A DNA stretch of 64,000 nt from Pseudoips prasinana (GCA_951640165.1 OX621237.1:4278001-4342000), one strand, 5' to 3'; numbered from the stretch's first letter, positions 11,606-23,190 are shown. The notes: generated from the sequence alone by a model not told the origin. Numbers and translations: made by a program.

Positions 11606-11906
11606 AAACAACGAATATATGTATGTTTATGTAACTTGTACATAGGTACAGAACTTTAAACATTTTATAAATACCATAGTACCGCTTTTTCTAGCTTACT
11701 TTTTCCTCGTCCACCCAACGGTTGTCTAGAAGCGATCGCTACAAAGCGATAAGGCTGCTGATTTTAACTGTTTTTGCTTGTATTGAGATAATATATTGTG
11801 TTTTCTGGTGCAATAAAGTGTATTCTATTATATTCTTACACTTAGCAATGGCGCTGGGTAATAGCAATACAATGAAATACCTTGATATCTTTATAATCTT
11901 TATATA

Positions 11907-12206
11907 TCACATATAATAAAATCGTAGGAAAGTCAAAACTGTACATTGAATATTTTTTTAAAGGATACTTGGGCCGTGATCTACAATCGATATCGAAGCC
12001 AAAAATATAGTTTTTAGAATGTTTGTCTGTTTGTCTGTATGTATGAAAAACTCAAAAAGTACTTCATTGGTTTACTTAAAATTTTGCATTAATATTACTA
12101 AGAGGTCGGATCAACATATAGGCTACATATTATCACGCCATCACCTACGGGGGAGCTGTGATAATTTATAAAATTTTACGCGGGTAAAACCGAGGGGCAC
12201 AGCTAG
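11907..12206 (+). mobile_element. Non-autonomous Helitron copy
   Basis: A|TCACATATAATAAAATCGTAG at the 5' end and GGGGCACAG CTAG|T at the 3' end. Body shared with 13247-13567. The 3' hairpin is slightly damaged (CCGAGGGG). Confidence 0.75.
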
Positions 12207-12424
12207 TTACTCGATAAAAAATATTGTGAATTTTGGGTATAGTTATTGCCTTTTGTCACCAACTTCAAAAAGAATGAGGTTATTAATTGAACTACATGTT
12301 ATTGTATCTATGTTATGCGTTTCTTCATTTCCGTGTGTACCAATTTTGACACAATTGTATTTTATTTGACATGTTTTAACCGAGTGGCATACCTACAGAA
12401 AAAAACAGTAAATATTCTTTTTGT

Positions 12425-12775
12425 CGCATTCATCATCATCAAATGCCTCCCCCAAGGATTTCCACAATAGCCGGCCGCAACCAGTGGCTTCCCGCGACCC
12501 TTGCAAGATCGTCGGTCCACTTTTAGAGGGCCTGCCCACACTGCGTCTTCCGGTTCGTGGTCGCCACTCGAGAACCTTTCTGCCCCATCGGCCGTCGGTT
12601 CTACGAGCTATGTGCCCTGCCCACTGCCACTTCAGTTTGGCAATTCTTTGGAGTATTAAGGCTACTTTGGTTTGCCTGCGGATTTCAATGTTTTTGATTC
12701 AATCGCACAGGGATACTCCGAGCATAGCCCTCTCCATTGCTCTTTGGGTGACCTTGAGCCTATCAGTATCATATC
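12425..12775 (-). mobile_element. RTE LINE 3' fragment
   Basis: CATTCATCATCATCAAATGCC left end, CCCCCAAGGATTTCCACAAT, GCCACTCGAGAACCTTTCTG, CCCTCTCCATTGCTCTTTGG; parallels 59105-59480. Confidence 0.85.
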
Positions 12776-12870
12776 AACCGAAAGACCACTGCTAGACCAA
12801 GGTCTTCCCCGAACCAAAGGCCTGCTTACTCTATGTATTCCGGTTCGTTCAACGTATAGTAAATGATGAT
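12770..12870 (-). mobile_element. Second RTE 3' fragment, directly adjoining
   Basis: ATATCAACCGAAAGACCACT GCTAGACCAAGGTCTTCCCC, then CTATGTATTCCGGTTCGTTC; a separate, internally deleted 3' end joined to the previous one. Confidence 0.65.
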
Positions 12871-13246
12871 CTAAGTCTCCCAAAAGCAATGTTAAAACCG
12901 CATTAATACTTGAAAAAAAAACATTACTGGTTGTATAGTTTAAATATATGTCATTTACGTTACAATATTAGCAATACAAATGCAGGCGCAAAATAAGTTT
13001 TAACTAAAATTTTATTTAACTTAGAACTAGAAAATCACAAATTAAATTGGCCGACGGTAATTGAACCCAAAATGTCTATAATATTCTTGTTAATAGATGA
13101 ATAATGTAGAGCTTTTTCACTTTTGAAATTTAAAATAACTAACTTTACATTCCTTATTACTGATAAATATACGTAGTAGGAACTATAAAACAAACAGTTA
13201 CAATGTATATTTGGGATTAATATCAAAATATATAACAAACCGCCAA

Positions 13247-13567
13247 TCTATACATATAATAAAATCGTAGGAAAGTCAAAACTGTACATTGAATATTATT
13301 TAAAAAGGATACTTGGGGCGTGATCTACAATCGATATCGAAGCCAAAAATATAGTTTTTAGAATTTTTGTCTGTGTGTCTGTTTGTCTGTATGTATGTCC
13401 TGGCTAAACCCAAAAAGTGATGCATGGATTTACATAAAATTTTGCACGATTATTACTAAGAGGTCGGGTCAACATATAGGCTACATATTATCACGCAATC
13501 ACCTACGGGGGACGAGCTGTGATAATTTATAAAATTTAACGCGGGTAAAACCGCGGGGCACAGCTAG
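13247..13567 (+). mobile_element. Non-autonomous Helitron copy, near consensus
   Basis: 321 bp. A|TCTATACATATAATAAAATC start; 3' hairpin CGCGGGTAAAACCGCG, GGGCACAG spacer, CTAG|T. This is the best-preserved copy and can serve as the reference for the family in this window. Confidence 0.8.
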
Positions 13568-13680
13568 TTATATATAAAATATAGACACAATATTCGGGTA
13601 ACAAAAAAAATGTTGGAAAACTATTTTTTGTGTATTGGTGTAATTAATCTAAAAATATTTAGAAATATATAATTATGTTA

Positions 13681-13765
13681 TCAGCTGTGTGGTGGCCATA
13701 TCTAGTTTGGGGCCAGATGGCAGTGTATTAGTTATCCCAAGATATTTATTATATTTTCAAATTTT
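13681..13765 (+). mobile_element. SINE 3' fragment (TAGTTTGGG family)
   Basis: Tail of the tRNA-derived SINE family: CTAGTTTGGGGCCAGATGGC...CCAAGATATTTATTATA. No tRNA-like head present. Confidence 0.5.
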
Positions 13766-13775
13766 ATTTTGTTAA

Positions 13776-14096
13776 CTAGCTGCGTCACGCAGTTTTACCT
13801 GCATTACACTTTATAAATTATCGCAGCTCCTACCCCGTAGGTGATAGTGTGATAATATGTAGCCTATATGTTGACCCGACCTCTTCGTAATATTCATGAA
13901 AAATTTGAAATAAATCCATGCCGTACTTTTTGAGTTTAGCCCGGACATACATACAGACAAACAGATAAACAGACAAAAATTCTAAAAACTATATTTTTGG
14001 TTTCGATATCGATTATAGATAACGCCCCAGGAATCTTTAAAAAAAAATATTCAATGTACAGTTTTGAATTTCCTACGATTTTATTATATGTATAGA
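13776..14096 (-). mobile_element. Non-autonomous Helitron copy
   Basis: 321 bp, inverted relative to 13247-13567. CTAG at 13776-13779; TC end at 14096-14095 preceded by A. The subterminal hairpin has compensated changes (TGCAGGTAAAACTGCG), so the stem is kept although the bases differ. Confidence 0.78.
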
Positions 14097-15111
14097 TTAT
14101 AAGATGACCCTCTATGTCTAGAACAAGCAATAAGTGAAATTGGATGAAACTTATACTTGCCAGTTTTGACTTTAATGATTTGTTTACTTTGTTTACTTTA
14201 TTTACACAAGATTTCTAAACAAGATCTTTATATGATAACACTGTTTACGAATAATTAAGAAATGGACGTTAAAATAACGATTGTTCAGTAAATACAGTTG
14301 CAATTTGCAAGAAATTACAATTAAAAAAGATGATTAAAAACTCCATAAAAGTGTTAACCAATTAATTTGAATTCTAATGAAGCATTTACATCATGATTAG
14401 AATAAAACCAATTATACTAAACATTTATAAAAATAACAAAGTCACCTCTTAAGAAGACGGAATACATTTTGAGTCACACTACTGGCTAGTAATTACTGAC
14501 GGTGAATCTGAACAACTGATTTTTAGGTCGACAATTTATCTGACACACTAAACGTCGAATTTAAATAACGTATCTTTCATCACAACATATACAAGCTTAT
14601 ACAATACATCATTTATATCATGTATGTCCTTGTAATAAAGCTTATTTTGGCTTAAATGAGTGCAGTACTATTTTTGTCAGCTACTTTACAAGTGAAGATT
14701 TTTTCTACCGGAGACCATTAAACAGTAATGAGTGGACTATGAAGTGGTACTCTGAGTACCACGTGCCTCACAATGTACCAAAGAAACCAACTACCGTTCG
14801 TTTTAATACAATAGTTAAAAATAATTGTACAATTAACGTCTTGGACGGTATTCGTGTAGAAGTTAATGGCACTTCAGATGTCGTATGTAATTGGAAGTCA
14901 AGGAATTTTTTTTCGTTTTCTTTATGAAAAATTAATTTTAGTTCAAGTAACAATGAGGCTTTTAATGTTGAGATGTAATTGTGTAGGATTTTGTTATTAT
15001 TTGCTTTGTGACGAATGGTATTTGATTTCTAATGCTTTGTTAAAAAGTTGTTATACTGAGATTTTTATATAATAATATATTATATAATATTTACTGTTTG
15101 GCTCAACTCAT
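14097..15111. other. AT-rich intergenic, nothing recognised
   Basis: Overlapping short frames at 14739-14953 on both strands lack features of a protein. A small perfect palindrome GTGGTACTCTGAGTACCAC lies at 14744-14762. Confidence 0.55.
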
Positions 15112-15250
15112 GCCGTCAGGGGCTTAGTATTCGACCCGAGGGAACATCTCTCAGAGAACGGGCAGCAGCGTCTCTGTGTCTGCCAAGCGTAGCGATTATG
15201 GCATATCACTACAAATGATGGACACAACTCGATTGTGGAATTCTTTTGAG
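15112..15250 (+). mobile_element. RTE 5'-region fragment
   Basis: GTATTCGACCCGAGGGAACA TCTCTCAGAGAACGGGCAGC and CCAAGCGTAGCGATTATGGC ATATCAC, GATGGACACAACTCGATT match the 5' end of the RTE LINE; 3' end not seen. Confidence 0.6.
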
Positions 15251-15469
15251 GAGGGGAGGTTGTCCGGCAGTTATTTTGTTAATTTATATACGTACCTTTG
15301 TGCGCTCTAATAATTAATCTTAGTTTTAGACATTGTTTCTCAGTAAGTGAATTATGTCCTACATAAGAAATAAAGTTGTTCTTAACCGTAAACGTAAATA
15401 ATAATGTCCTCGAAGAATCGCCATCTGCGTTAGACATGTCATCTCATAATGCACAAGTGTGTGTTCAAT

Positions 15470-15690
15470 CACAGGGGTACTTTGTATTCCATCACTCTCA
15501 AGGCCTTGCTTTGCGTGATCTCCTAGGCACAGGGTTTATACCGCCAACTCCCAGAGTTCGGGCTCATACTGAGAAATTTTTCTTTCACAGTTAATCCCTA
15601 AATCACTTTTTGGTCCTACTTGGGATTTGAAACGGGAGGACCACGTTATCTGCGGTCGAACACGTTACCGCTAGACTAACGAGGCATCAA
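15470..15690 (-). mobile_element. tRNA-derived SINE
   Basis: Complement begins GATGCCTCGTTAGTCTAGCG (A-box-like) with GGTTCGACCGCAGATAACG-type B region, body AAATTTCTCAGTATGAGCCC and end near the TATTCCATCACTCTC segment. A related head (GCCTCGTTGGTCTAGCTG) is at 51065-51090. Confidence 0.55.
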
Positions 15691-17639
15691 TGATGACATT
15701 TAGGTTTCAACTTAATGAGTTAAGTGATTTAAAACCTGGCCAATATAACAATTTACTGTGTCTTAACAAACGTTTGATTAAGCAGCGTGAGTCGGTATTT
15801 ATCGCGATCTATTTGAAATAAATAGAAGACGATTCTATCGCCGTCCCCAATACAACAAGATTCAAAGCTAAAGTCCAAATTAAAATCCCATTCAGTCCTT
15901 TTTGTTATCTAACCACAATCGTAATAAGACAAGAGAAGCTAATTCTATAAAAGCAAAGGGTGTCATACAATAGATAAACTATAATAAAAACCAAACAGAT
16001 ACCAATTTTGGTAAACTTGAAAAGCAAGCAATATGAAGCCTTATGGTAAAGACTTAAGAGATAACAAATTTTTTGGATGAGGATGAACCGTTGGTAGATA
16101 CCAATATAATTCCGTATGTTTTGAGATATAGGATCTGTTAATTTTTCTAGTCTAATGCCTTCTCTGAATTGAATGTTATAATTTCACACTAGGGGTCCCT
16201 GTTTCCACAATAGTTCTCACGCAAAATATAATAATGTGTATCAGTTAACTTAGACACCTTTTCCTGTTCGAAGTTAGCAAACATAGAATAAAACTAAACT
16301 TTAGTCTTGGTAAAATATTTTAAATAAAATTATCGAGACGTCCGCGTCTTGAGCTCAATACCAATATAAAACAATAATAATAGATATCGAAAACTTAAAC
16401 CAAAGAGATAATAATTTTGTATTTGTGTTAAATAGAACTTCTAAGGCGAAATACTTGTAATGGCTTCGGCAAATGGAAAACCATTGTAATTACCAAACTT
16501 ATCTCAATTTAAGTTAAAAGCTATTCAGTAAACTTCTAAATTCATTTAAATGGAGTATTATGGAGACTGAGAACAATGATAACAGCTACTCTAATGTAAT
16601 AAAGTCAACGCCAGCGACAACGATATATTAGTGCCATGTGATGGATCGCACAAAACCAACGTAATGATAATTGCTCATGTTTATATAACAGAAGCCATTC
16701 ACAAACCTACAGGAGCCGAAAGGAGCTTTAAACAAACACACCTTAGAATTTCTTTACATGGCCGTCTGTACAAAGAGAGCTCAAGTGGCCTGACCGTCCA
16801 GCAACCACAAAGGTGGGCAGTTTGTGAAAAAACTAAATATTATCACGCACAGCTTCCTTTGAAGTCATCTCAAACAATGACTGAATACTTCACCCCGTGA
16901 TTATTTACGAAACCACCGTCTTTTGTTTTTATAAAGCCTCAACAGTAAAATTGGCCAATTTTTGATGCTTTTTAAGGTCAAACATCTGCGCAAATCGAGA
17001 AAACGGTCCGCCCCGGGCAGAGAACTTCGTTAGCGCAAGACAATTGCAGTTTCGCGAATTCCGATGGACACAATAAGACTCCAACAATTCCTTTTTGACA
17101 ACAATAGAGTTATTGTCATAAAATAGCCAATAGGTACGAAAATGACGGGTTGCGAACGGCTTTATGCGTACCGAACTTTCGGCTATTATGATGAATTCTT
17201 TGTTAGTGGATATCCTCGGGGAGTCGCGAGACAACGTCCACAATGCCACCGTGAAACGTATTTATAAACGTTATGATATGAATGGATAATATGCGAGACG
17301 CTATTGTGTTATTGTCGAGCGACAATGCTCTCAAATCGAGGCCTTGAGTTTGTACAATTATGAGATTAGACATTTGGTCGAGGATGCTGATTTGACACCA
17401 GATGTTTTAAGAATTGACCCCTTTGTGTGCTAAATCACAATGATCTTTACTATTATTGTTTGCGCTAATATCTGGTTTGCCAGTTTAGATAACATTTGTA
17501 CTAAATGTTTTCAATTATAACCCGTTGGCTAATAAGGGAGTTGATATAGAGGCCGCAGAGTACAATTCAGTATCTAAAAAGTCATATGATTCTGAAATTT
17601 TATATATTGATGAATGTGAATAATTATGTAAACACCATT
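15691..17639. other. Intergenic, no supported gene
   Basis: Frames at 16631-16900 (+) and 16929-17249 (-) have no recognised domain. The region is mostly unique-looking AT-rich DNA; a conserved noncoding or diverged element cannot be excluded. Confidence 0.5.
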
Positions 17640-18130
17640 ACAGAACTTTAACATCTACAATCATCGTCATGTCAGCCGAATGACTTCCGTAACTCAATAA
17701 GAGCCTATCCAAGAATGGGAGGATATGCTAATATCCATGCTTGGTAGACGGGTGGGAACCCGTCGCAGTATAGTTAGTTAGTTGGGTGATAAGTTTCCGC
17801 ACTTAGCCTCCTAATTGGGCCATTGTGCGTGACACTTGTTTGGCTACTCGAACCATTTTAGTTCCATCCAGAAGTCCAGGAGACCACGAAAGCCTGGCCT
17901 GAGGGCCTCCTGCAGTGTCTTCGGATCATTCAGGAACTTTTCCCGTTGGTAAGCAACACTCTTGCAGGGTAGCAGTACGTGTGCTGGTGTTTCTTCATTT
18001 TCAATGCACTCTCTGCACAGGGGGCTGTCTGTGACGCCAATCTTGAAGAGGTGTTTATTTAGTGTGCAGTGTCCGGTCGCAGTATGATGGTCATAGATCA
18101 CAGAAGGAACCTGCTGCCCATTCTCTGGTA
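17640..18130 (-). mobile_element. Non-LTR LINE 3' end with RNase H/zinc-knuckle-like C terminus
   Basis: Minus-strand frame at 17844-18101 reads GHCTLNKHLFKIGVTDSPLC RECIENEETPAHVLLPC, the Cys-Cys-His-Cys pattern at the C terminus of Jockey/I-group LINE polyproteins. The 3' part ends CGGCTGACATGACGATG. The upstream side (18062-18120) reads GGTCGCAGTATGATGGTCAT, like the RTE 5' region, suggesting a chimeric junction. Confidence 0.65.
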
Positions 18131-18837
18131 GGTGATATTATGGTACGACTTCTACATAGCAGTCAGGAGTACAAAAGGACGACAATACAAAAAATATTTA
18201 TTAAAAAAATATGGTGATATATGTACATTGTACCAATTGGCAAGTTAGAAGTTTTAAAACGGGCATCAAGAACTTTAACCTGTTTAAAACTCATAACAAT
18301 TCCTGATATAAACTGGGATACTAAAACACAACGCCTTCAAAAACAAAGTGAAATAACATAGGTAAGTAAAATACCACGGGCACAGCCGCCATTGTCCAGA
18401 ATAGAATAAAAGATAAAAGAAAAAGGGAAAAAAGATTGTGTCGTTTCTGTTTGAACAATGACGGTTGTCACTGGCAGCCATTTTGAATTTGACGCGCGTG
18501 AGTCTCACAAACGGAATCGAGTTCTAAATATAGATGTAGGCTTTGTGGATTTTTTTATGTTTTATTAACTGCGTTTTTGTTTTAATTGCAACGTAGAATC
18601 CAAAAGCAACTGCGTTGAATTAACTGCAAAAAATGATAGTTTATGTATTCAAAATAATATTTTGTTATGATGTTGTCAAAATTACTATTTCAAATAACAT
18701 AAAACCGAATTGAAATGTGCTATTGACAACCGATTTCAACAATAGTAATTTTTTTAAGCATTTTATCAAAACAGTAATCGTCATCATCTTCGTGTTAGCC
18801 GATAGACTGCACGTCTACTGCTGTTCAATGGCCTCTC
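18131..18837. other. AT-rich intergenic, nothing recognised
   Basis: No gene or recognised repeat. Confidence 0.55.
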
Positions 18838-18955
18838 TTAATAACGGTCGCTGGAATTCTGGACATTCCACAATTCACAGATCATCAGTCGATTTTGAAG
18901 GCAGTCTTTCGGTTCTTGATCACCACTCGAGAACCCATCTGCCCCAGCTAAACAA
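18838..18955 (-). mobile_element. RTE LINE 3' fragment, degraded
   Basis: ACATTCCACAATTCACAGAT, GATCACCACTCGAGAACCCA TCTGCCCC correspond to 59170-59310. Confidence 0.6.
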
Positions 18956-18959
18956 CTAA

Positions 18960-19618
18960 CAAAATCTTACCAAATCAAATAATCAAACGGATATTTATCC
19001 GTTTGATTTTTCTCTATACAGATAATGTAATTTTTATAAGTTCGTTGTAAATGGCCTGCCGAAGCGGTTATGTTTCATTAAAGGGAATTTTAGATCATCC
19101 TAAAATCTATGCTCAAGTACAAATAGTCTAGCAACCTTGAAGAAAATAGCGATAGGAAGCAATAATTAATTGGCATAGTCACGCCACCAAAGTGATCAAA
19201 TAAATCAATAATCAACAAATTAATATCTTCTAAAGTCATTAAAATATGCAACCCAGGGACCGGGTCCCCCCACCCCTCGCTGGGCTGCATATTTTAATTA
19301 CAATATCGTAAAATAATTAATATAATAAATATACTCTTAATAAATACTTTCAATAAATTTATTTCTCTTTTAACAAAATTAGATTCGTTGATATTGCGTA
19401 GAGAGGGGCGGGGCTATTGCCTCTTATTCAATAAAATATTTTTACCGGCAAAAAAAATCCGGTATACCCTCAATTTCTTCAGAATATTATAAGTGACAGT
19501 TTTATGTGCCCAGTGCGCTTATCATAAACAGTGTGAGTAGTTTTGTTGTTCTACGTATGCCTTGCCCTTTTTATAAGAGCCATATTAGAGAGAGATGTAA
19601 TGACATTCAAATTAATTT
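18960..19618. other. AT-rich intergenic with two small hairpins
   Basis: AATCAAACGGATA/TATCCGTTTGATT at about 18980-19008, and AAATATGCAACCCAG / CTGGGCTGCATATTT (one mismatch) around 19240-19295. No gene. Confidence 0.6.
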
Positions 19619-19625
19619 AGTGGTG

Positions 19626-19873
19626 GTGTGTGGTGACGGCGGTGAATATCAGAATATAATCACCTCATCTGATCCCGTGGGGGCGTAGAAGTCGACCCGA
19701 GGGAATATCTACCAGAGGACGGGCAGCAGCTTCCTTCTGAGTACTATGACCATCTTACTGCGTTCGCCAAACCGTCCCCCAAGCGTGGCGATTATGGCAT
19801 ATCCTTCCAATATGATTCTTGGGGACGCTTGTCCAGCAGTGGACTTCTTTCGGCTACAACGATGATGATGATG
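19626..19873 (+). mobile_element. RTE-derived short element (5' end fused to 3' end)
   Basis: 248 bp flanked by AGTGGTG (19619-19625, 19874-19880). The 5' part (GTGTGGTGACGGCGG ... CCCAAGCGTGGCGATTATGG) matches the 5' region of the RTE LINE at 61.95-62.17 kb; the 3' part (TCTTGGGGACGCTTGTCCAG CAGTGGACTTCTTTCGGC, then GATGATGATGATG) matches the RTE 3' end. All coding sequence is gone. Confidence 0.82.
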
Positions 19874-19996
19874 AGTGGTGCAATTGGTAGAATCGCAATG
19901 TGTATTAATATATAATATTTCTGTCATCTTTAAGGTATGGGAACCGATGTAGTGGACAGTTCCACAGGGAACAAAAAAAATGAAGTAAGGTAAGTA

Positions 19997-20128
19997 CAGG
20001 CGCACATCCAGTAAACCCCAATCTGTCAAATTTCTTTTATATATTTTCTACTTTATCACGTAAGCATAAGGTTCACTTTCAATTGGGGAAAGCTAACAGA
20101 TGGGGGTAGCTTGATGTGCTGGCGTCTG
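19997..20128 (-). mobile_element. MITE (CAGACGCCAGCAC family)
   Basis: 132 bp; left end TA|CAGGCGCACATCCAG, right end TGTGCTGGCGTCTG|T. Interior CACTTTCAATTGGGGAAA and CTTTATCACGTAAGCATAAGG, as in the other four copies but inverted. Confidence 0.75.
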
Positions 20129-21142
20129 TTCATTCGTATAGAAACAGGTGTTCAAAAGGCACGTTCTCCTTACCTCAAGACAAACATAATTTGTTCACTG
20201 CAACACGTTTCATGACGTCAACAAACGACAATTCCTTGAAACACCTTGAAATTACAAGACGGAAAAACTCCGAGAATCATAATAAAAACTATCACGAGAC
20301 ACCTTTTAAAAAGCAATGGGAATCTATAAGAGGAAAACGTTATATGTAATTGAAAGAGAGTTCATTGTGCTGCTTTTGATTTATTTTCAAACAATTACTT
20401 TTTGCTGAAAATGTTGACTGTCACTTTGACTATTTTGCCAATTACTAAGGCCTTAATGCTCTCATCACCAACCTACCTGAGGTGACGTTCGAAGTTTGTA
20501 GTTTCCTTTGTAAAGCATCTTATACACGATTGCAAACCAACGTCCCAACAGAGGTCACCCTGGTGGTTGCCATCCATCTAGACTGCAGTTGAGCAGTCTT
20601 TGCAACCGTGCAGAAGATGCTTTAGTTTACTTGAGCCCTCACTAGCCTCTATTTTCCGGAGAGGCAGTGAAATCCACCTCGGCTAACGTTACGGTAAAAT
20701 TGGTGAATAGAGATTCACTTTTCTGTTCACCCTGGATTCCAATTCACCTCGCTTTACAGTGCATAATAAAAACTAAAAAACAAGGCACTTATAGTTTGAG
20801 TTACATTAGTTGAAACTTGGGGGTAAGAACAAAACATATAAAAAGAAATATCCGTTATAGGAATGAGTTGCAAATCTTTATAAAAATACTGTTCATGATA
20901 TTAAACATTTATTAGAATGTGAATCAAACCATCAAAGTTACACGTGTCACTTCACTATCTTTGAAATAGGCCATAGAGGTAATAAAAACCATACACATAC
21001 AAACGATTTTGTCAAAATGTATGTAATATGAGGCAATACCGAAATCATTCACTATCTAATAAATAATAATACAAAAAAACAATTCAACTACAACGGCAAA
21101 GTGGTTTGGCATAAAGATTCGATTTTATAAAATCTTGTGTGA
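20129..21142. other. Intergenic, unidentified repeat pieces
   Basis: 20450-20700 contains moderately GC-rich repeat-like sequence (see 20525-20575). Otherwise AT-rich with no gene. Confidence 0.5.
20525..20575. repeat. Short repeat shared with 34190-34232
   Basis: CAACGTCCCAACAGAGGTCA CCCTGGTGGTTGCCATC is identical at both places. Source element unknown. Confidence 0.6.
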
Positions 21143-21152
21143 ACTAGCGCTC

Positions 21153-21385
21153 GTTGTGTGGTGACGGCGTAAAATATCATCACCCCATCTCATCCCGTGG
21201 AGGGCCTAGAAATCATCCCGAGGAAACATCTACCAGAGAACGGGCAGTAGCGTTTTTCTGTGAACTTTGATCATCAAAATGCGATCGCCAACTCGTCTAT
21301 CAATCGTGGCGATTATGGCATATGTCCTCATTCTTTAGAGAGGCTTTTGTTCAGCTGTGGACGTGATTTGGCTGACATGATGATG
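21153..21385 (+). mobile_element. RTE-derived short element (5' end fused to 3' end), 10-bp TSD
   Basis: 233 bp flanked by perfect ACTAGCGCTC duplications (21143-21152, 21386-21395). The 5' part GTGTGGTGACGGCG ... AATCGTGGCGATTATGGCAT and 3' part GAGAGGCTTTTGTTCAGCTG...TTTGGCTGACATGATGATG correspond to the two ends of the RTE LINE, with the junction near 21325. Confidence 0.88.
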
Positions 21386-21395
21386 ACTAGCGCTC

Positions 21396-22514
21396 AAATT
21401 GCTCCAAATTCTCATAATAATAGTTACTATCGCCATGAAATTGCTCAACTTGGAGTCAAACCTTTATCATCACAAGCGTAAACCCCAAAACCAATTTGCC
21501 AGACAAATACGGATGAATGTGTAATTTCAATTCTCACAGTAGCTTTTCTATCATATAATAACACTACGACCGAAATTTTGGATTCTCAGATTGTGCAACT
21601 CTTTGTGTATATTTTTTTCCTTTTTTTAGTGACAAAGGGATTTGATACGTCGTCGGAGCTATGAATGGATTTCTATTTTTTTTTTTGATTTTGACACCTG
21701 AATCCACGGATCCCTTTGGGGCAAACTGCTGATCAATTTTATTTCTTTTGTTGATAGAATTCGAAGATTGTCCGGATGTGAGTGGTTTCTAAATACCAGC
21801 CATTGGGTTAGTTACTCAGCGAAGTTAAGCAGATAAAAGGATTTAACAAAAAAAGATGTATCTACCTATGAACTCAAATGTATTAAATTCATCGATTTGA
21901 AGCTGGTATTTATGAATAAAACCCAAAATCTGAACTAGGTTTTAGGGATAATTGGATCAGTAGGCTTAAAGAAAACGAAAGCTATGAGACCTAATTCGAA
22001 TTCTCGATGGCAATGAAATATTCTGATTGATTATAACCAATCATAGCATACTGTCGAGAGCTCGTTCGTACGTTTTGGTTTTAAAACTCAAACTAAAGTA
22101 TCAGCATGGCTACCACACGTTCATGTAGTTTATTTCCTCGATGATACTGGCAGTTTTTTCCTGTACTTAACTAAGACCGCGTCTAGCGGAAACTTTAATG
22201 AACCTAAAATGTCCATACAAAAAACGGCAAGTTGTATGGAGTAAGTAAACCATATGGAACCGTATTAGAAATACTGATTATAGGCTCTGTAGGTAATCCA
22301 GGTAACTCTCATAGTTTCGCCAAAACTCTTGTTAGGTACTAAGAAGCTGTAAGCTGGAATATACTTTTGTTTCCTGTCTTTTAAAATGCATATATCGTTG
22401 GACAGGTATGTCAAATATTAAAATGTATAGAGATAGATTTTACCGGGCAGATTATTAGTCGACAGGGCCTACGTAACGCTTATATTTTTTTAAACGCCGC
22501 ATTAGGGAAATTAA
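21396..22514. other. AT-rich intergenic, nothing recognised
   Basis: No open frame of note; 21800-21850 has CGAAGTTAAGCAG, reminiscent of 5S sequence but too short to call. Confidence 0.5.
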
Positions 22515-22645
22515 TCCTTCTGTTGCGGGGTAATGTACAAACATATAATTGATGGACACACAGACTCAGAACAGTTATTTATGGGTAACACATATAGCTG
22601 TACTGGGCGGGAATCGAACCCGGAACAAGAAGTGAGGAGGCGACT
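22515..22645 (-). mobile_element. tRNA-derived SINE fragment (GGCGCAGCGG family)
   Basis: CAGACTCAGAACAGTTATTT, GGGTAACACATATAGCTGT, GGGCGGGAATCGAACCCGGA complement of a B box. Confidence 0.6.
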
Positions 22646-22829
22646 ATTTAATCAGTACTTCGAGCCGGAACTAAAATGTCACTACTAAAGATGCCATTTC
22701 ATGTCTGTAATTAAGAGAGAACGTTATTAGAAATAAAAATTTTAGAAATTAGCGTGTTTGGTATTTCAATCGGGGGCAATTTTAATTTAGATTTTTAGCC
22801 CCCTCATTTTTCATTTCTACTACATGACC

Positions 22830-23190
22830 TGTGGACTACGACGTTATTAAAGCAGTGTTACTACTGGCAGAGGTTGAGATAGAGGTAGAGACACAACAGA
22901 GGTAGAGCATAGCGAATTTCCATCGAAGAGTTCGAGGAAACGCATTGTAGTAATAACATCAATTAGTTTTTAAAATATTAGGTGTCTTGTGGTTTGAAGT
23001 CAGATCTGTGATGAAGCCTGGTTCCGAGTACTTGCTGATAAGAGACAGAAGCGACATGAAAGCGGCTCCAACCACCGCTAACTTCTCTTGTCAGGCCTGC
23101 GGCAGGCTATGTCGCTCTCGCATAGGTTTGTTTAGCCACCAAAAAAAATGTCTCTCAGACAATGCGCCGTAAATCGTCTATAACAGACGC
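22830..23190 (+). mobile_element. LINE C-terminal zinc-finger fragment
   Basis: Frame ending at 23172 contains FSCQACGRLCRSRIGLFSHQ KKC, the Cys2-His-Cys tail found at the C terminus of some animal non-LTR retrotransposons (SRIGLxSH motif). It is followed by CGTCTATAACAGACG, a small stem, and (TA)n. Confidence 0.6.

Noticed and set aside
16631..17249. Two frames of 89 and 106 codons as a host gene
   Set aside because: No recognisable domain, no splice-linked neighbours and no codon-type periodicity evident by eye.
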